Position numbers and translations under genes: made by a program
Shown here: in pieces, positions 37,388-46,800 of the stretch
Layout of the letters: each line of letters opens with the position of its first letter
How positions within the stretch are numbered: the first letter of the stretch is position 1
Notes under the pieces: generated by a model
What the model saw: only the letters and a program-made list of their open reading frames with translations
Database searches by the model: none
Told to the model about the DNA's origin: nothing
Assembly (NCBI RefSeq): GCF_000828475.1
Contig: NZ_AP014648.1
Location: 1,995,400 to 2,059,399 of the forward strand
Source: Methyloceanibacter caenitepidi
GTDB taxonomy: Bacteria; Pseudomonadota; Alphaproteobacteria; Rhizobiales; Methyloligellaceae
Reading direction: 5' to 3'
DNA length: 64,000 nt

Positions 37388-37510
37388 GCGCGGCGAAGCA
37401 CCTTGAAGACTTGGGAGTTGCCATGGGTAGCCTTGCGGCTGCGAGAGAGCAACGTGCATGGGGATAACGCGTAAGGCGACACCGGGCGTCAGGGCAGGTG
37501 CGTGGTCGGC

Positions 37511-38134
37511 TCAGGTCTCGACGAAATCGGACGGGTCGTAGGCTTCCGTGGCTTCCGTGGCTTCCGACTCGTTGTCCAGCCGGCGGCGCTGGGAGCGATC
37601 TGAGGTCGTGCGGCCAATCTCGTGCTGCAGGTCGGCCAGGTCGATGAATTGATCCGCCTGCCGACGCAGCTCGTCCGCGACCATGGGTGGATTGGTCGAG
37701 AGCGACGATATCACGCTGACGCGCTTGCCTTTGTGCTGCAGGGACTCGACCAGGGAGCGAAAGTCACCGTCGCCCGAGAAAATCACGAGGTGATCCAAAT
37801 GCTCGGCGAGCTCCATGGCATCGACGGCGAGCTCGATGTCCATATTGCCTTTGACCTTGCGCCGCCCCGTGGCGTCGACAAACTCTTTGGTCGGCTTCGT
37901 CACCATGGTGTAGCCGTTGTAGTCGAGCCAATCGATCAGCGGACGTATCGAGGAATATTCCTGATCCTCGGCCAGGGCCGTGTAGTAGAGCGCGCGCACA
38001 AGCTGTCCTTTGGAGCGGAATAGCGCCAGCAGCCGCTTGTAGTCGATATCGAAGGAAAGGGTCTTTGAAGCGGCGTACAGATTCGCGCCGTCGATAAACA
38101 AAGCAATCCGTTCCGTCGGATAGAAGTGCATCAC
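37511..38134 (-). CDS. NYN domain (LabA/DUF88-type) protein
   Basis: A 207-residue protein with a PIN-like NYN domain, a predicted RNase fold. Acidic active-site positions are seen in RIALFIDGANLYAA, NMDIELAVDAMELAE and LVIFSGDGDFRSLVESLQ. The C-terminal 40 residues are polar and variable. It is the conserved neighbour of folK and rpoZ in this order and is divergent from folK. The target RNA is unknown. Confidence 0.9.
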   Translation of the reverse strand: MMHFYPTERIALFIDGANLYAASKTLSFDIDYKRLLALFRSKGQLVRALYYTALAEDQEYSSIRPLIDWLDYNGYTMVTKPTKEFVDATGRRKVKGNMDIELAVDAMELAEHLDHLVIFSGDGDFRSLVESLQHKGKRVSVISSLSTNPPMVADELRRQADQFIDLADLQHEIGRTTSDRSQRRRLDNESEATEATEAYDPSDFVET

Positions 38135-38229
38135 GGGTCCTAACGATCAAATTACGTGTTGGTACGGGAAAACAAACGCGTACAACGAGTTACTTTCGTT
38201 TAGGGGCGGAGGCTCCGCAATTGGTCGCA

Positions 38230-38796
38230 ATGTCTCAGATACTGGTCGGAATGGGGGCGAACTATCCGGGGCCGTGGGGTGTGCCCTCCGACACGCTCAA
38301 TCGGGCGCTGCGCGAACTTGACGACAAGGGCGTTACGCTCCTCAGGGTCTCGGACTTCTACGAGACGGCGGCTGTGGGCCGCGCGGGCCAGCCGCCTTAT
38401 GTGAACGCGGTCGCGCTTATCGAGACGGCGATGCCTCCGGACGCTTTGCTGCGCCGGCTGAAACAGATCGAGCGGGCCGCCGGGCGTCGAGGCGGAAGTC
38501 CTTGGGGACCGCGGAGCCTCGACCTGGACATTCTGGACTTCAAGGGGCGCGTCCAGAACTGGCAGGGCGCCGCGCCGCGATTCTCCCGGGCCGGACCGCG
38601 CCCGTTGGTTTTGCCCCATCCCTGGATCGAAAAGCGCCCCTTTGTGCTCCGTCCGCTCCTGGATGTGGCGCCGCATTGGCGCCATCCGGTGACAAAGGAG
38701 TCGGTCTCGGCCCTGTGGCGGCGTGTCGCGCAAGGGTGGGAAGGGCAGGTTCTCAGGGTCCTGGCTCCCGAGACACGACTTGCCACGAGCGCCTGA
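38230..38796 (+). CDS. folK: 2-amino-4-hydroxy-6-hydroxymethyldihydropteridine diphosphokinase
   Basis: A 188-residue HPPK of folate synthesis. Motifs LVGMGANYPGPWG (start), QPPYVNAVALIET and the signature WGPRSLDLDILDF are present, with HPWIEKRPFVLRPLLDVAP at the C-terminus. The ATG at 38230 is used; an in-frame TTG lies three codons upstream. folB and folP are not next to it. Confidence 0.93.
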   Translation: MSQILVGMGANYPGPWGVPSDTLNRALRELDDKGVTLLRVSDFYETAAVGRAGQPPYVNAVALIETAMPPDALLRRLKQIERAAGRRGGSPWGPRSLDLDILDFKGRVQNWQGAAPRFSRAGPRPLVLPHPWIEKRPFVLRPLLDVAPHWRHPVTKESVSALWRRVAQGWEGQVLRVLAPETRLATSA

Positions 38797-38844
38797 TTTG
38801 CATACATAGAGTCCAAATTCCTCCCATTCCAAAAGGATTTTCAG

Positions 38845-39255
38845 ATGGCTCGCGTCACCGTCGAGGACTGCGTCGACAAGATTGAAAACCGCTTCGAGCT
38901 CGTACTTCTGGCCAGCCACCGCGCCCGCACCATCTCGGCCGGTGCTCAGCTGACCGTGCCGCGCGACAATGACAAGAACCCCGTCGTTGCCCTGCGCGAG
39001 ATCGCCGAAAAGAAGTTCACCCCGGACGACCTCAAGGAAGATTTTATCCACTCCATGCAGAAATACGTGGAAGTGGACGAGCCCGAGGCCGAAGCCGTTC
39101 CCGCTCTCACGCAGGATGCGCGTATGCCGGTTCTCGGTCAGGACGATCAGTCCACCGACACCCAGATCGACCGGATGACCGAAGAAGAGCTTCTGCGCCG
39201 CATGGCGACCCAGGCGCCTTCGGATGGCTCCAATGCGGGACCGCGCGCGCGTTAG
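38845..39255 (+). CDS. rpoZ: RNA polymerase omega subunit
   Basis: A 136-residue omega subunit: [28 protein letters not shown] is the near-invariant start and [14 protein letters not shown] follows. The C-terminal acidic tail is the usual alphaproteobacterial extension. It lies upstream of rel as in many proteobacteria, linking RNA polymerase to ppGpp metabolism. Confidence 0.97.
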   Translation: MARVTVEDCVDKIENRFELVLLASHRARTISAGAQLTVPRDNDKNPVVALREIAEKKFTPDDLKEDFIHSMQKYVEVDEPEAEAVPALTQDARMPVLGQDDQSTDTQIDRMTEEELLRRMATQAPSDGSNAGPRAR

Positions 39256-39398
39256 CGGACAGACAAGACACCGGCGAGATGACGCACCGCAGCCCTCGCC
39301 GGACCTCGTTCTCATACGCGACATTAGATTTGCGGCAACTCTGGTTCTCCTAGGGCCTTGTGCTGCCACGGTCTGGCGCGCCATTCTGGCGGGCTGAG

Positions 39399-41624
39399 AT
39401 GACCCGCCAATACGAACTAGTTGAACGCATACTGAGCTATCAGCCCTCGGCCAACGAGGCCTTGCTGAATCGCGCCTATGTCTATGCGATGAAGGCGCAC
39501 GGCAATCAGAAGCGTGCGTCCGGGGCGCCATATTTTTCGCACCCGCTGGAAGTAGCGGCGATTCTGGCCGACATGCGCCTGGACGATGCGACGATCGCCA
39601 CGGCGCTTCTGCACGACACGATTGAGGATACCGAGGCGACGCGCAGCGAAATCGATGCGCTGTTCGGCGCGGAAATCGGCACGCTGGTCGACGGCCTCAC
39701 CAAGATCAAGAAGCTCGACCTCGTCACCAAGAAGGCGGAGCAGGCGGAGAATTTCCGCAAACTTCTCCTCGCCATCTCGAGCGACATCCGGGTTCTCCTC
39801 GTGAAGCTCGCCGACCGCCTGCACAATATGCGGACGCTCGAGCACATGAAGCCGGCCAAGCGCCGGACCATCGCCGAAGAGACGATGGACATCTACGCCC
39901 CGCTTGCCGGCCGCATGGGCATGCAATGGCTGCGCGAAGAGCTCGAGGATTTGTCGTTCCGCTGGCTGAACCCGGAGGCCTACGCCACTGTATCCGAGCG
40001 GCTGCGGGCCCTGCGCCAGGACAACCAGGGCCTCATCGACGAGATTCAGGGCGCGCTGACGTCGAAGCTCAAGGCCGCGCGGGTGAAGGCCATCGTCGCC
40101 GGGCGGGAGAAGAAGCCCTACGCCATTTGGAGCAAGATGGAGCGGAAGCAGATCTCCCTTGAGCAACTGTCTGACATATATGCCTTCCGCATCGTCGTTC
40201 CCAAGGTTCCGGACTGCTACCGGGCGCTGGCGGTAGTTCACACGACCTGGCACACCGTGCCGGGGCGCTTCAAGGACTACATCTCCAATCCCAAGCAGAA
40301 CGACTATCAGTCCATCCACACGACGATCGTCGGCCCCAAGCATCAGCGCGTGGAACTGCAGATCCGGACCGAGGAGATGCACTCGATCGCCGAGTACGGC
40401 GTCGCGGCCCATGCGCTCTACAAAGAGGGGGGCAGCGGCAAGCGGGTCCCAGCTCAAGATTCAAGCGCATACAGGTGGTTGACCCATCTGGTTGGTATTC
40501 TGCTCGAAGGCGACAACCCGGAAGAATTTCTGGAGCACACCAAGCTCGAGCTCTTCCACGACCAGGTCTTCTGCTTCACGCCCAAGGGACGGCTGATCGC
40601 GCTCCCGCGCGGCGCCAATTGCATCGACTTTGCCTATGCCGTCCACACCCAGGTGGGCAACACGGCCGTTGGCGCCAAGATCAACGGTCGACCCATGCCG
40701 CTCGCCTCGACGCTGCGGAATGGCGACGAGGTCGAAATCGTCTGTTCCGAAGCCCAGTCGCCGCCCGTGGCCTGGGAGCGCTTGGCGGTCACCGGCAAGG
40801 CCCGGTCCGCCATCCGCCGGGCCTCGCGCGACGCCGTGCGCCTCCAATACGACAAGCTCGGCCGGGAGATCCTGGATCGGGCCTTCCGCCGGCACGGTCA
40901 GACCTTCAGCGAGGAGGCGATCGCCAAGGCATTGCCGCGCTTGTCGCAAAAGACGGCCGAAGACGTGGTGACCGCCGTGGGCCGAGGCGAGCTGTCATCG
41001 GGTGATGTGTTTCGCGCGGCCTTTCCGGAGGAAATCGCCGGCCCCATGCCCAAGCGCCGCCGTCAGGTGAAGCGCAGCGAGGAAGGTTGGTTCGGTCTCG
41101 GCAAGGTCATGGGACTGAAATTCCGCTGGCCGGGCTCAGCGGGCAAGGAGCGCAGTGAAAGTCACGCGGGCCCGGAAAGCATCCCGATCCGCGGTCTGAA
41201 GAGCGGACTTCCCGTGCACTTTGCCGATGGTGGGGCCGTCCCCGGCGACCGCATCGTCGGGATTCTATCGCCGGGACACGGGATCACGATCTATCCGATT
41301 CATGCCGCCGCACTGCAGGCGTTCGACGACGAGCCCGAACGGTGGATCGATGTCACCTGGGACATCGACGAGGACAATCCCCAGCGCTTCCCCGCCAAAA
41401 TTGCGGTGACGGCCATGAACGAGCCGGGCAGTCTGGCCCAGATCGCGACGGTGATCGGCGAAGTGGACGGCAATATCCAAAATATCAAGATGACCAACCA
41501 GGTCGCCGACTACACGGAGATGCTGATCGACGTGGATGTGTGGGATCTGCAGCATCTCAACGAGATTCTGACCGGCTTGCGCGCCCGAGATGTCGTTAGC
41601 AGCGCCACGAGATCGGAAGACTAA
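39399..41624 (+). CDS. Bifunctional (p)ppGpp synthetase/hydrolase (Rel/SpoT)
   Basis: A 741-residue RSH enzyme. The HD hydrolase is intact (FSHPLEVAAIL and ALLHDTIEDT), the synthetase domain follows (SKMERKQISLEQLSDIYAFRIVV, NDYQSIHTTI), then TGS (FTPKGRLIALPRGANCIDFAYAVH) and a C-terminal ACT domain (MNEPGSLAQIATVIGEVDGNI). Both activities are therefore expected, as usual for the single RSH of this order. The ATG at 39399 is preferred to a start 39 nt upstream. Confidence 0.96.
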   Translation: MTRQYELVERILSYQPSANEALLNRAYVYAMKAHGNQKRASGAPYFSHPLEVAAILADMRLDDATIATALLHDTIEDTEATRSEIDALFGAEIGTLVDGLTKIKKLDLVTKKAEQAENFRKLLLAISSDIRVLLVKLADRLHNMRTLEHMKPAKRRTIAEETMDIYAPLAGRMGMQWLREELEDLSFRWLNPEAYATVSERLRALRQDNQGLIDEIQGALTSKLKAARVKAIVAGREKKPYAIWSKMERKQISLEQLSDIYAFRIVVPKVPDCYRALAVVHTTWHTVPGRFKDYISNPKQNDYQSIHTTIVGPKHQRVELQIRTEEMHSIAEYGVAAHALYKEGGSGKRVPAQDSSAYRWLTHLVGILLEGDNPEEFLEHTKLELFHDQVFCFTPKGRLIALPRGANCIDFAYAVHTQVGNTAVGAKINGRPMPLASTLRNGDEVEIVCSEAQSPPVAWERLAVTGKARSAIRRASRDAVRLQYDKLGREILDRAFRRHGQTFSEEAIAKALPRLSQKTAEDVVTAVGRGELSSGDVFRAAFPEEIAGPMPKRRRQVKRSEEGWFGLGKVMGLKFRWPGSAGKERSESHAGPESIPIRGLKSGLPVHFADGGAVPGDRIVGILSPGHGITIYPIHAAALQAFDDEPERWIDVTWDIDEDNPQRFPAKIAVTAMNEPGSLAQIATVIGEVDGNIQNIKMTNQVADYTEMLIDVDVWDLQHLNEILTGLRARDVVSSATRSED

Positions 41625-41725
41625 CGGCCCGCAAGATACTGGCGCAAAGCGCCAAATAACCCCAAATATGTTAGGTCACGCGCCCGTAGGCACGAATGCG
41701 GGTTTTCGCCTGCAACGAGGTAGAG

Positions 41726-42262
41726 ATGCTGTTCAAGCGCCGTGAGGCGGAAAGTTGGCTGAACCGGGTTCGGGTGTCGTTGTGGCCGCGCCGCAGTTGG
41801 GGCCGCTCGACACGCTATGTCGTACACCGGGTGCGCCGCTTGAGCGCGACGCCCCATGCGGTCGCCTTAGGCTTCGCCGCCGGTGTATTCATCTCCTGCA
41901 CGCCTTTCATCGGCTTTCACATGATCCTTTCCGCCACGCTGGCGTGGATCGTCGGCGGCAGCATCGTCGCCGCGCTGCTCGGCACCTTCATCGGCAATCC
42001 GCTGACCTATCCGCTGTTCTGGTTCAGCAGCTACGAAGTGGGCTCGCTCATGTTGGGCCGGGGCGAGAACAAGGTCGAACTCGATCTTTCGGCCGGCATC
42101 TTCCAAACCGAGCAGATCTGGACGCTTTTAAAGCCGATGACGCTCGGTTCGATACCCATCGGCATTGTGCTGGCCGCGCTGTGCTATGCCTTGGTGAGGC
42201 CCGCCGTGAATGCCTACCAGCATCGGCGCCGCGATCTTCGCTCCGCGAACGAGGTCGTGTGA
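41726..42262 (+). CDS. DUF2062 membrane protein
   Basis: A 178-residue protein with two membrane segments. The DUF2062 signature [30 protein letters not shown] is followed by [28 protein letters not shown] precedes the ATG at 41726. It sits between rel and pdxJ, a position kept in this order. The function is unknown. Confidence 0.9.
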   Translation: MLFKRREAESWLNRVRVSLWPRRSWGRSTRYVVHRVRRLSATPHAVALGFAAGVFISCTPFIGFHMILSATLAWIVGGSIVAALLGTFIGNPLTYPLFWFSSYEVGSLMLGRGENKVELDLSAGIFQTEQIWTLLKPMTLGSIPIGIVLAALCYALVRPAVNAYQHRRRDLRSANEVV

Positions 42263-42284
42263 GCGCGCTGGAAGGAGAGGCAAG

Positions 42285-43079
42285 GTGGAACAGGTGACAC
42301 GCGCGCCCAAGATCCGGCTGGGGATCAATATCGACCATGTCGCGACGCTGCGAAACGCGCGCGGCGGCGTGCTGCCCGATCCCATTCGGGCGGCACAGCT
42401 TGCCGCGGATGCCGGCGCCGACAACATTACCGCTCATTTGCGCGAGGACCGCCGGCACATCCGCGACGAGGACATCGCCCGGTTACTCGCCGAGGTCGAC
42501 TGCCCGCTCAACATGGAGATGGCCGCGACCGACGAGATGACCGGCATCGCGCTCGCGGCGAAGCCGCCCTGGACCTGTCTTGTGCCCGAGCGGCGGCAGG
42601 AAAGGACGACCGAAGGCGGTCTCGACGTCGTCGCACAGCACAACGCCTTGGCGCCTGTTGTCGCCTCATTGGCGGACGCCGGAATCCAGGTGTCGCTCTT
42701 CATCGGGGCGGAGCGCGCACAGATCGAGGCGGCCGCCCGGCTGGACGTGCCGGCGATCGAGATTCACACGGGCGGCTGGTGCGACGCGATCGCCGAAGGC
42801 CGTAAAGCGGACGCCGAGGCGGAATGGCAGGCTATCGTCGACGGCGCCGCCTATGCGCATAGCCTCGGCCTCGAGGTCCATGCCGGCCACGGTCTCAATT
42901 ATGTCACCGCGGAGAAGATCTCGACGATTCCGCAAATCGTCGAACTCAATATCGGCCACTTCCTGGTTGGCGAAGCGGTCTTTGTCGGCCTCGGCGAATC
43001 CATCCGGCGGATTCGAGCGGCGATGGACCGTGGACGTGACTCCTTGCGTCTCGGCGAGGGGGGGCGTGTGGCGTCATGA
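42285..43079 (+). CDS. pdxJ: Pyridoxine 5'-phosphate synthase
   Basis: A 264-residue PdxJ that closes the pyridoxine ring from 1-deoxyxylulose 5-phosphate and 3-amino-2-oxopropyl phosphate. [16 protein letters not shown] at the start, [15 protein letters not shown] and [13 protein letters not shown] are family hallmarks. The GTG at 42285 has AAGGAGAGG just upstream; another GTG three codons on is possible. The stop overlaps the acpS start (ATGA). Confidence 0.95.
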   Translation: MEQVTRAPKIRLGINIDHVATLRNARGGVLPDPIRAAQLAADAGADNITAHLREDRRHIRDEDIARLLAEVDCPLNMEMAATDEMTGIALAAKPPWTCLVPERRQERTTEGGLDVVAQHNALAPVVASLADAGIQVSLFIGAERAQIEAAARLDVPAIEIHTGGWCDAIAEGRKADAEAEWQAIVDGAAYAHSLGLEVHAGHGLNYVTAEKISTIPQIVELNIGHFLVGEAVFVGLGESIRRIRAAMDRGRDSLRLGEGGRVAS

Positions 43080-43480
43080 TCATCGGCCTCGGCAATGACA
43101 TCATCGACATCAGGCGCATCGAGAAGACCATCGAGCGCTATGGGGAACGCTTTCTCATGCGCGTCTTCACCGAGACCGAGCGGCTGAAGTCCGACCGGCG
43201 AAAGCTGCGCGCCGCATCCTATGCGAAGCGCTTCGCAGCCAAGGAGGCCTGCGCCAAGGCGCTCGGCACCGGATTCAGCCGCGGGGTCTTCTGGCATGAT
43301 CTCGGCGTGGTCAATTTGCCGTCGGGGCGTCCGACCATGGCGCTCACGGGGGGTGCCGCGCGCGTCTTATACGAGCTTCTCCCGGACGGCCACGACGCCC
43401 AGATCGACCTCACCATTACTGACGATTTCCCCACGGCCCAGGCGATTGTCATCATTTCGGCGATTCGGCGGTCGCCATAA
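43076..43480 (+). CDS. acpS: Holo-[acyl-carrier-protein] synthase
   Basis: A 134-residue phosphopantetheinyl transferase. The Mg/CoA motifs [13 protein letters not shown] and [14 protein letters not shown] are both intact. Its ATG overlaps the pdxJ stop by 4 nt, so translation is coupled. lepB follows after about 120 bp containing a hairpin GTCCGC-TGC-GCGGAC (43565-43579). Confidence 0.96.
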   Translation: MIIGLGNDIIDIRRIEKTIERYGERFLMRVFTETERLKSDRRKLRAASYAKRFAAKEACAKALGTGFSRGVFWHDLGVVNLPSGRPTMALTGGAARVLYELLPDGHDAQIDLTITDDFPTAQAIVIISAIRRSP

Positions 43481-43603
43481 AATTGCGCCAGTAACCGCGT
43501 CCTTGGTTTGCTCAGGACCTGGGGAGGGGCTATAGGGGCTCCGACAACACTTGCTGAAAGGGTCGTCCGCTGCGCGGACGCGCACCCTTAAGGAGAGCGC
43601 CGC

Positions 43604-44359
43604 ATGAGCGTGGACGCGGAAAAGACGGCTTCAAAGGGAAGTAACTGGGAGACGGTTCGCGTCGTCATTCACGCGCTGATCCTGGCGCTGATTGTGCGCG
43701 TGTTTCTGTTCCAGCCATTCAACATCCCGTCGGGTTCGATGATTCCGACGCTGCTCATCGGCGACTACCTGTTCGTCTCGAAATACACCTACGGCTACAG
43801 CCGCTATTCCTTTCCCTTCGGTCTGAACCTGTTCTCGGGTCGCGTCTGGGCGGCGGAGCCGAAGCGCGGCGATGTGGTGGTGTTCAAGCTGCCCCGCGAC
43901 AACGAAACCGACTACATCAAGCGCGTCATCGGCTTGCCCGGAGACGAGATCCAAATGATCCACGGTGTACTTCACATCAACGGCGAAGCCGTGGACAAGA
44001 AGAAGGTGGGCGACTTCGTCACCGAAGCCGTCGGCGGGCGAGAGCGTCATTTCACCCGTTACATGGAGACTCTTCCGAACGGGGTCACCTATCCGGTGCT
44101 CGACCTCGTCAACGAGGGGGTCGGCGACAACACCGATGTCTACGAGGTGCCCGAAGGCCATTTCTTCATGATGGGCGACAACCGCGATAACTCCACCGAC
44201 AGCCGCTTTCTGTCCGAGGTCGGTTTCGTGCCCTTTGAGAATCTCGTTGGCAAAGCGCAGGTCATCTTCTTCTCCATCGACGAAGATGCCAGCTTCTGGC
44301 AGGTCTGGCGTTGGCCGACGGATGTCCGGTGGGACCGCATATTCAAGACGGTGAACTAG
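43604..44359 (+). CDS. lepB: Signal peptidase I
   Basis: A 251-residue type I signal peptidase. One N-terminal membrane segment (about 19-37) is followed by the catalytic Ser45 in IPSGSMIPTL and the general base Lys106 in DYIKRVIGLPGD, with GDNRDNSTDSR (box E) near the end. AAGGAGAGCG precedes the ATG. The rnc gene follows by 4 bp, so lepB-rnc-era are one operon. Confidence 0.97.
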   Translation: MSVDAEKTASKGSNWETVRVVIHALILALIVRVFLFQPFNIPSGSMIPTLLIGDYLFVSKYTYGYSRYSFPFGLNLFSGRVWAAEPKRGDVVVFKLPRDNETDYIKRVIGLPGDEIQMIHGVLHINGEAVDKKKVGDFVTEAVGGRERHFTRYMETLPNGVTYPVLDLVNEGVGDNTDVYEVPEGHFFMMGDNRDNSTDSRFLSEVGFVPFENLVGKAQVIFFSIDEDASFWQVWRWPTDVRWDRIFKTVN

Positions 44360-44363
44360 GCTC

Positions 44364-45077
44364 GTGGCCAAACGGCGCATCTCTGATGTCGGTGTCCTTG
44401 CCGAGCGCATCGGACACAAATTCAACAAGCCCTCGCTGCTGACCTTGGCGCTGACGCATGCAAGTGCGCGCCCCGGCTCCAAGCCGAACGAAGACAACGA
44501 GCGCCTAGAGTTTCTCGGCGACCGCGTGCTGGGCCTGTCGATCGCGCAGTTGCTGTCGGAACGCTATCCCGAAGCCAGCGAAGGCGAACTGGCGCGATGG
44601 TTCAACCATCTCGTCCGGACTGAGACTTGCGCGGAAGCCGGCCAAAGCTGGCACTTGGGCGACTTCATCTTGATGAGCGGCGGGGAAGCCGGTTCCGGCG
44701 GACGGCGCAAGAAGACGATTCTCGCCAATGCGTGCGAGGCGGTGCTGGGCGCGGTGTTCTCCGATGCTGGCTACGACGCGGCGCGCGAGCTTGTCTGGCG
44801 CACCTGGGCGCCGCATCTTGCCGAGTTGAAGGAGGCCGCGCCGGACGCCAAGTCGGTCTTGCAGGAATGGGCGCAAGGACGTCAGTTGCCGCTCCCCAAC
44901 TATATCGAAATATCGCGCGAAGGCCCCGACCATGCGCCGCTCTTCACGGCGGAAGTGCATGTGGAAGGCGTGGCGCCCGAGCGCGGCGAGGGCTCGAACA
45001 AGCGCGCGGCCGAGCAGGCCGCGGCGCTGGCGATGCTTCTGCGGGAAGGCGTCTGGCAGGCTTCCGCCAATGACTGA
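44364..45077 (+). CDS. rnc: Ribonuclease III
   Basis: A 237-residue RNase III. The signature NERLEFLGDRVLGL and the second acidic cluster NACEAVLGAVFSDAGY form the catalytic site; the double-stranded RNA-binding domain occupies the C-terminal 70 residues. It starts with GTG at 44364. The stop overlaps the era start by 8 nt. Confidence 0.97.
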   Translation: MAKRRISDVGVLAERIGHKFNKPSLLTLALTHASARPGSKPNEDNERLEFLGDRVLGLSIAQLLSERYPEASEGELARWFNHLVRTETCAEAGQSWHLGDFILMSGGEAGSGGRRKKTILANACEAVLGAVFSDAGYDAARELVWRTWAPHLAELKEAAPDAKSVLQEWAQGRQLPLPNYIEISREGPDHAPLFTAEVHVEGVAPERGEGSNKRAAEQAAALAMLLREGVWQASAND

Positions 45078-45984
45078 CACTTCCGACGTCTCGACGCGGT
45101 GTGGCTTCGTCGCGCTCATCGGCGCGCCCAACAGCGGCAAGTCCACGCTGACCAACGCGCTGGTCGGCGCCAAGGTCTCGATCGTCACACACAAGGCGCA
45201 GACCACGCGCGGCCCCGTGCGCGGCATCGTGCTCGCAGGCGACGCGCAGGTTATCCTGGTCGATACGCCCGGCATCTTTCAGCCCAAGCGCCGGTTGGAC
45301 CGCGCCATGGCGCAGGCGGCCTGGGAACGGGCAGGAGATGCGGACATCGTCGCTCTCGTCGTCGATGCGGCGCGCGGACTGGACGAGAAGCTGGAACCCA
45401 TTATCGAGCAGCTGCCCGAGCTGAACCGCCCCGTGATCGCCGTGCTCAACAAGATCGATCTCGTAAAGAAGCCGGACCTGTTGAAGCTCACATCCGACAT
45501 TCTAGGTCTCAAGGCCTTTGCGGAGGTTTTCATGGTGTCGGCTCTGACGGGCGACGGCGTCGACGATCTCCGGGCCTATGTCGCGAACGCGGTGCCCGAA
45601 GGACCATGGCTGTTCCCTGAAGACCAGCTCTCCGACGCCTCGCTCCGGCAGACCGCCGCCGAGATCACACGCGAGAAGCTGTTCCTTCGCCTCCATGAAG
45701 AACTGCCGTATGCACTGACGGTCGAGACGACCGACTGGAAAGTGCTCAAGGACCAGAGCGTGCGCATCGAGCAGACCATCTTCGTCGAGCGCGAGAGCCA
45801 GCGCCGCATCGTGCTCGGCGCCAAGGGACAGATGATCAAGGAGATCGGCCAGGCCTCGCGTGAGGAAATTTCCGAGATCGCCGGCGTCCCCGTGCATCTG
45901 TTCCTGTTCGTGAAGGTGCGCGAACGTTGGGGCGAAGACCCCGAACGCTTTCGCGAGATGGGCCTCGACTACCCTAAGAAATAA
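45070..45984 (+). CDS. era: GTPase Era
   Basis: A 304-residue ribosome-assembly GTPase. G1 GAPNSGKS (about 18-25), the effector-region T-T-R-G-P-V, G3 DTPGI and G4 NKID are present; the C-terminal KH domain contains IVLGAKGQMIKEIG. In this gene TTRGPV replaces the more common TTR-x-x-(I/V). The ATG at 45070 overlaps rnc. It acts on 16S rRNA 3'-end maturation. Confidence 0.97.
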   Translation: MTDTSDVSTRCGFVALIGAPNSGKSTLTNALVGAKVSIVTHKAQTTRGPVRGIVLAGDAQVILVDTPGIFQPKRRLDRAMAQAAWERAGDADIVALVVDAARGLDEKLEPIIEQLPELNRPVIAVLNKIDLVKKPDLLKLTSDILGLKAFAEVFMVSALTGDGVDDLRAYVANAVPEGPWLFPEDQLSDASLRQTAAEITREKLFLRLHEELPYALTVETTDWKVLKDQSVRIEQTIFVERESQRRIVLGAKGQMIKEIGQASREEISEIAGVPVHLFLFVKVRERWGEDPERFREMGLDYPKK

Positions 45985-46045
45985 GCCGGTTCACGCTGCT
46001 CTCGGCGGACTAGGCAAAGCCACGACACTTAGGCCAAGCTGCGGA

Positions 46046-46777
46046 ATGGACTGGAGCGACGAAGGCATCTTCTTGAGCGGCAAGCCGCTCGGCGAAGCGA
46101 ACCTCATTGCCGAGGTCCTGACGCTCGAGCACGGCCGTCACTTGGGCCTTGTGCGCGGGGGCCGGTCCCGCCGCGTGCGCCCCACGCTCCAGCCCGGGAA
46201 CCTCGTCCGCGTGACCTGGCGCGCGCGGCTGGCCGAACATCTCGGCGGCTACAATGTCGAACTGATGGAGGCGCACGGGGCCCGCGCGCTTGACGACCCG
46301 CGGGCGCTTGCGGCGATCGGCATGCTCGGGGAGTTCGTCAAGCTGCTGCCGGAACGCGACCCCCATCCCGAACTCTACGCCACCACGCTCCACGTCCTGC
46401 GGTCCTTCGCCGAGCCGGACATCTGGCCGGCGCTGCTCGTGTACTGGGAGATGCAATTGCTCCAGGAAATCGGCTTTGGGCTCGATCTCACGTCCTGTGC
46501 CGCGACGGGGAGCACGGAGGAGCTTGTCTATGTCTCGCCGAAATCGGGGCGGGCGGTCAGCCGGGAAGCCGGAGCGCCTTACGCGGACAAGATGCTGCCG
46601 CTGCCGCAATTTCTGATCGACAGTTCCGCTTCGCTCGCCCCTACGGACGTGGTCGCGGGCTTTGCGCTTACCGGGTTCTTTCTGGAGCGGGACGCGCTGG
46701 CGCCTCACGGCCTCAAATTCCCCGATGCGCGGATGCGCCTGCTCGATCTCCTGCGGCGGGAGCCTCACGCTGCTTGA
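46046..46777 (+). CDS. recO: DNA repair protein RecO
   Basis: A 243-residue RecO, which loads RecA on SSB-coated DNA. The N-terminal OB fold (DEGIFLSGKPLGEANLIAEVLTLEHG) is followed by the helical domain and the region around ATGSTEELVYVSPKSGRAVS. The family zinc cysteines are reduced to a single Cys before ATG. The stop codon TGA (46775-46777) lies inside the left 15-bp repeat that bounds the reverse-transcriptase insertion; the coding sequence itself is intact. Confidence 0.95.
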   Translation: MDWSDEGIFLSGKPLGEANLIAEVLTLEHGRHLGLVRGGRSRRVRPTLQPGNLVRVTWRARLAEHLGGYNVELMEAHGARALDDPRALAAIGMLGEFVKLLPERDPHPELYATTLHVLRSFAEPDIWPALLVYWEMQLLQEIGFGLDLTSCAATGSTEELVYVSPKSGRAVSREAGAPYADKMLPLPQFLIDSSASLAPTDVVAGFALTGFFLERDALAPHGLKFPDARMRLLDLLRREPHAA

Positions 46778-46787
46778 GGCGACTCAC
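46773..46787 (+). repeat. Left 15-bp direct repeat (recO 3' end)
   Basis: CTTGAGGCGACTCAC. It covers the recO stop codon. The inner TGAG-GCGA-CTCA is itself an inverted repeat with a GCGA (GNRA-type) loop. Confidence 0.9.
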
Positions 46788-46800
46788 TGGGGGACATATG

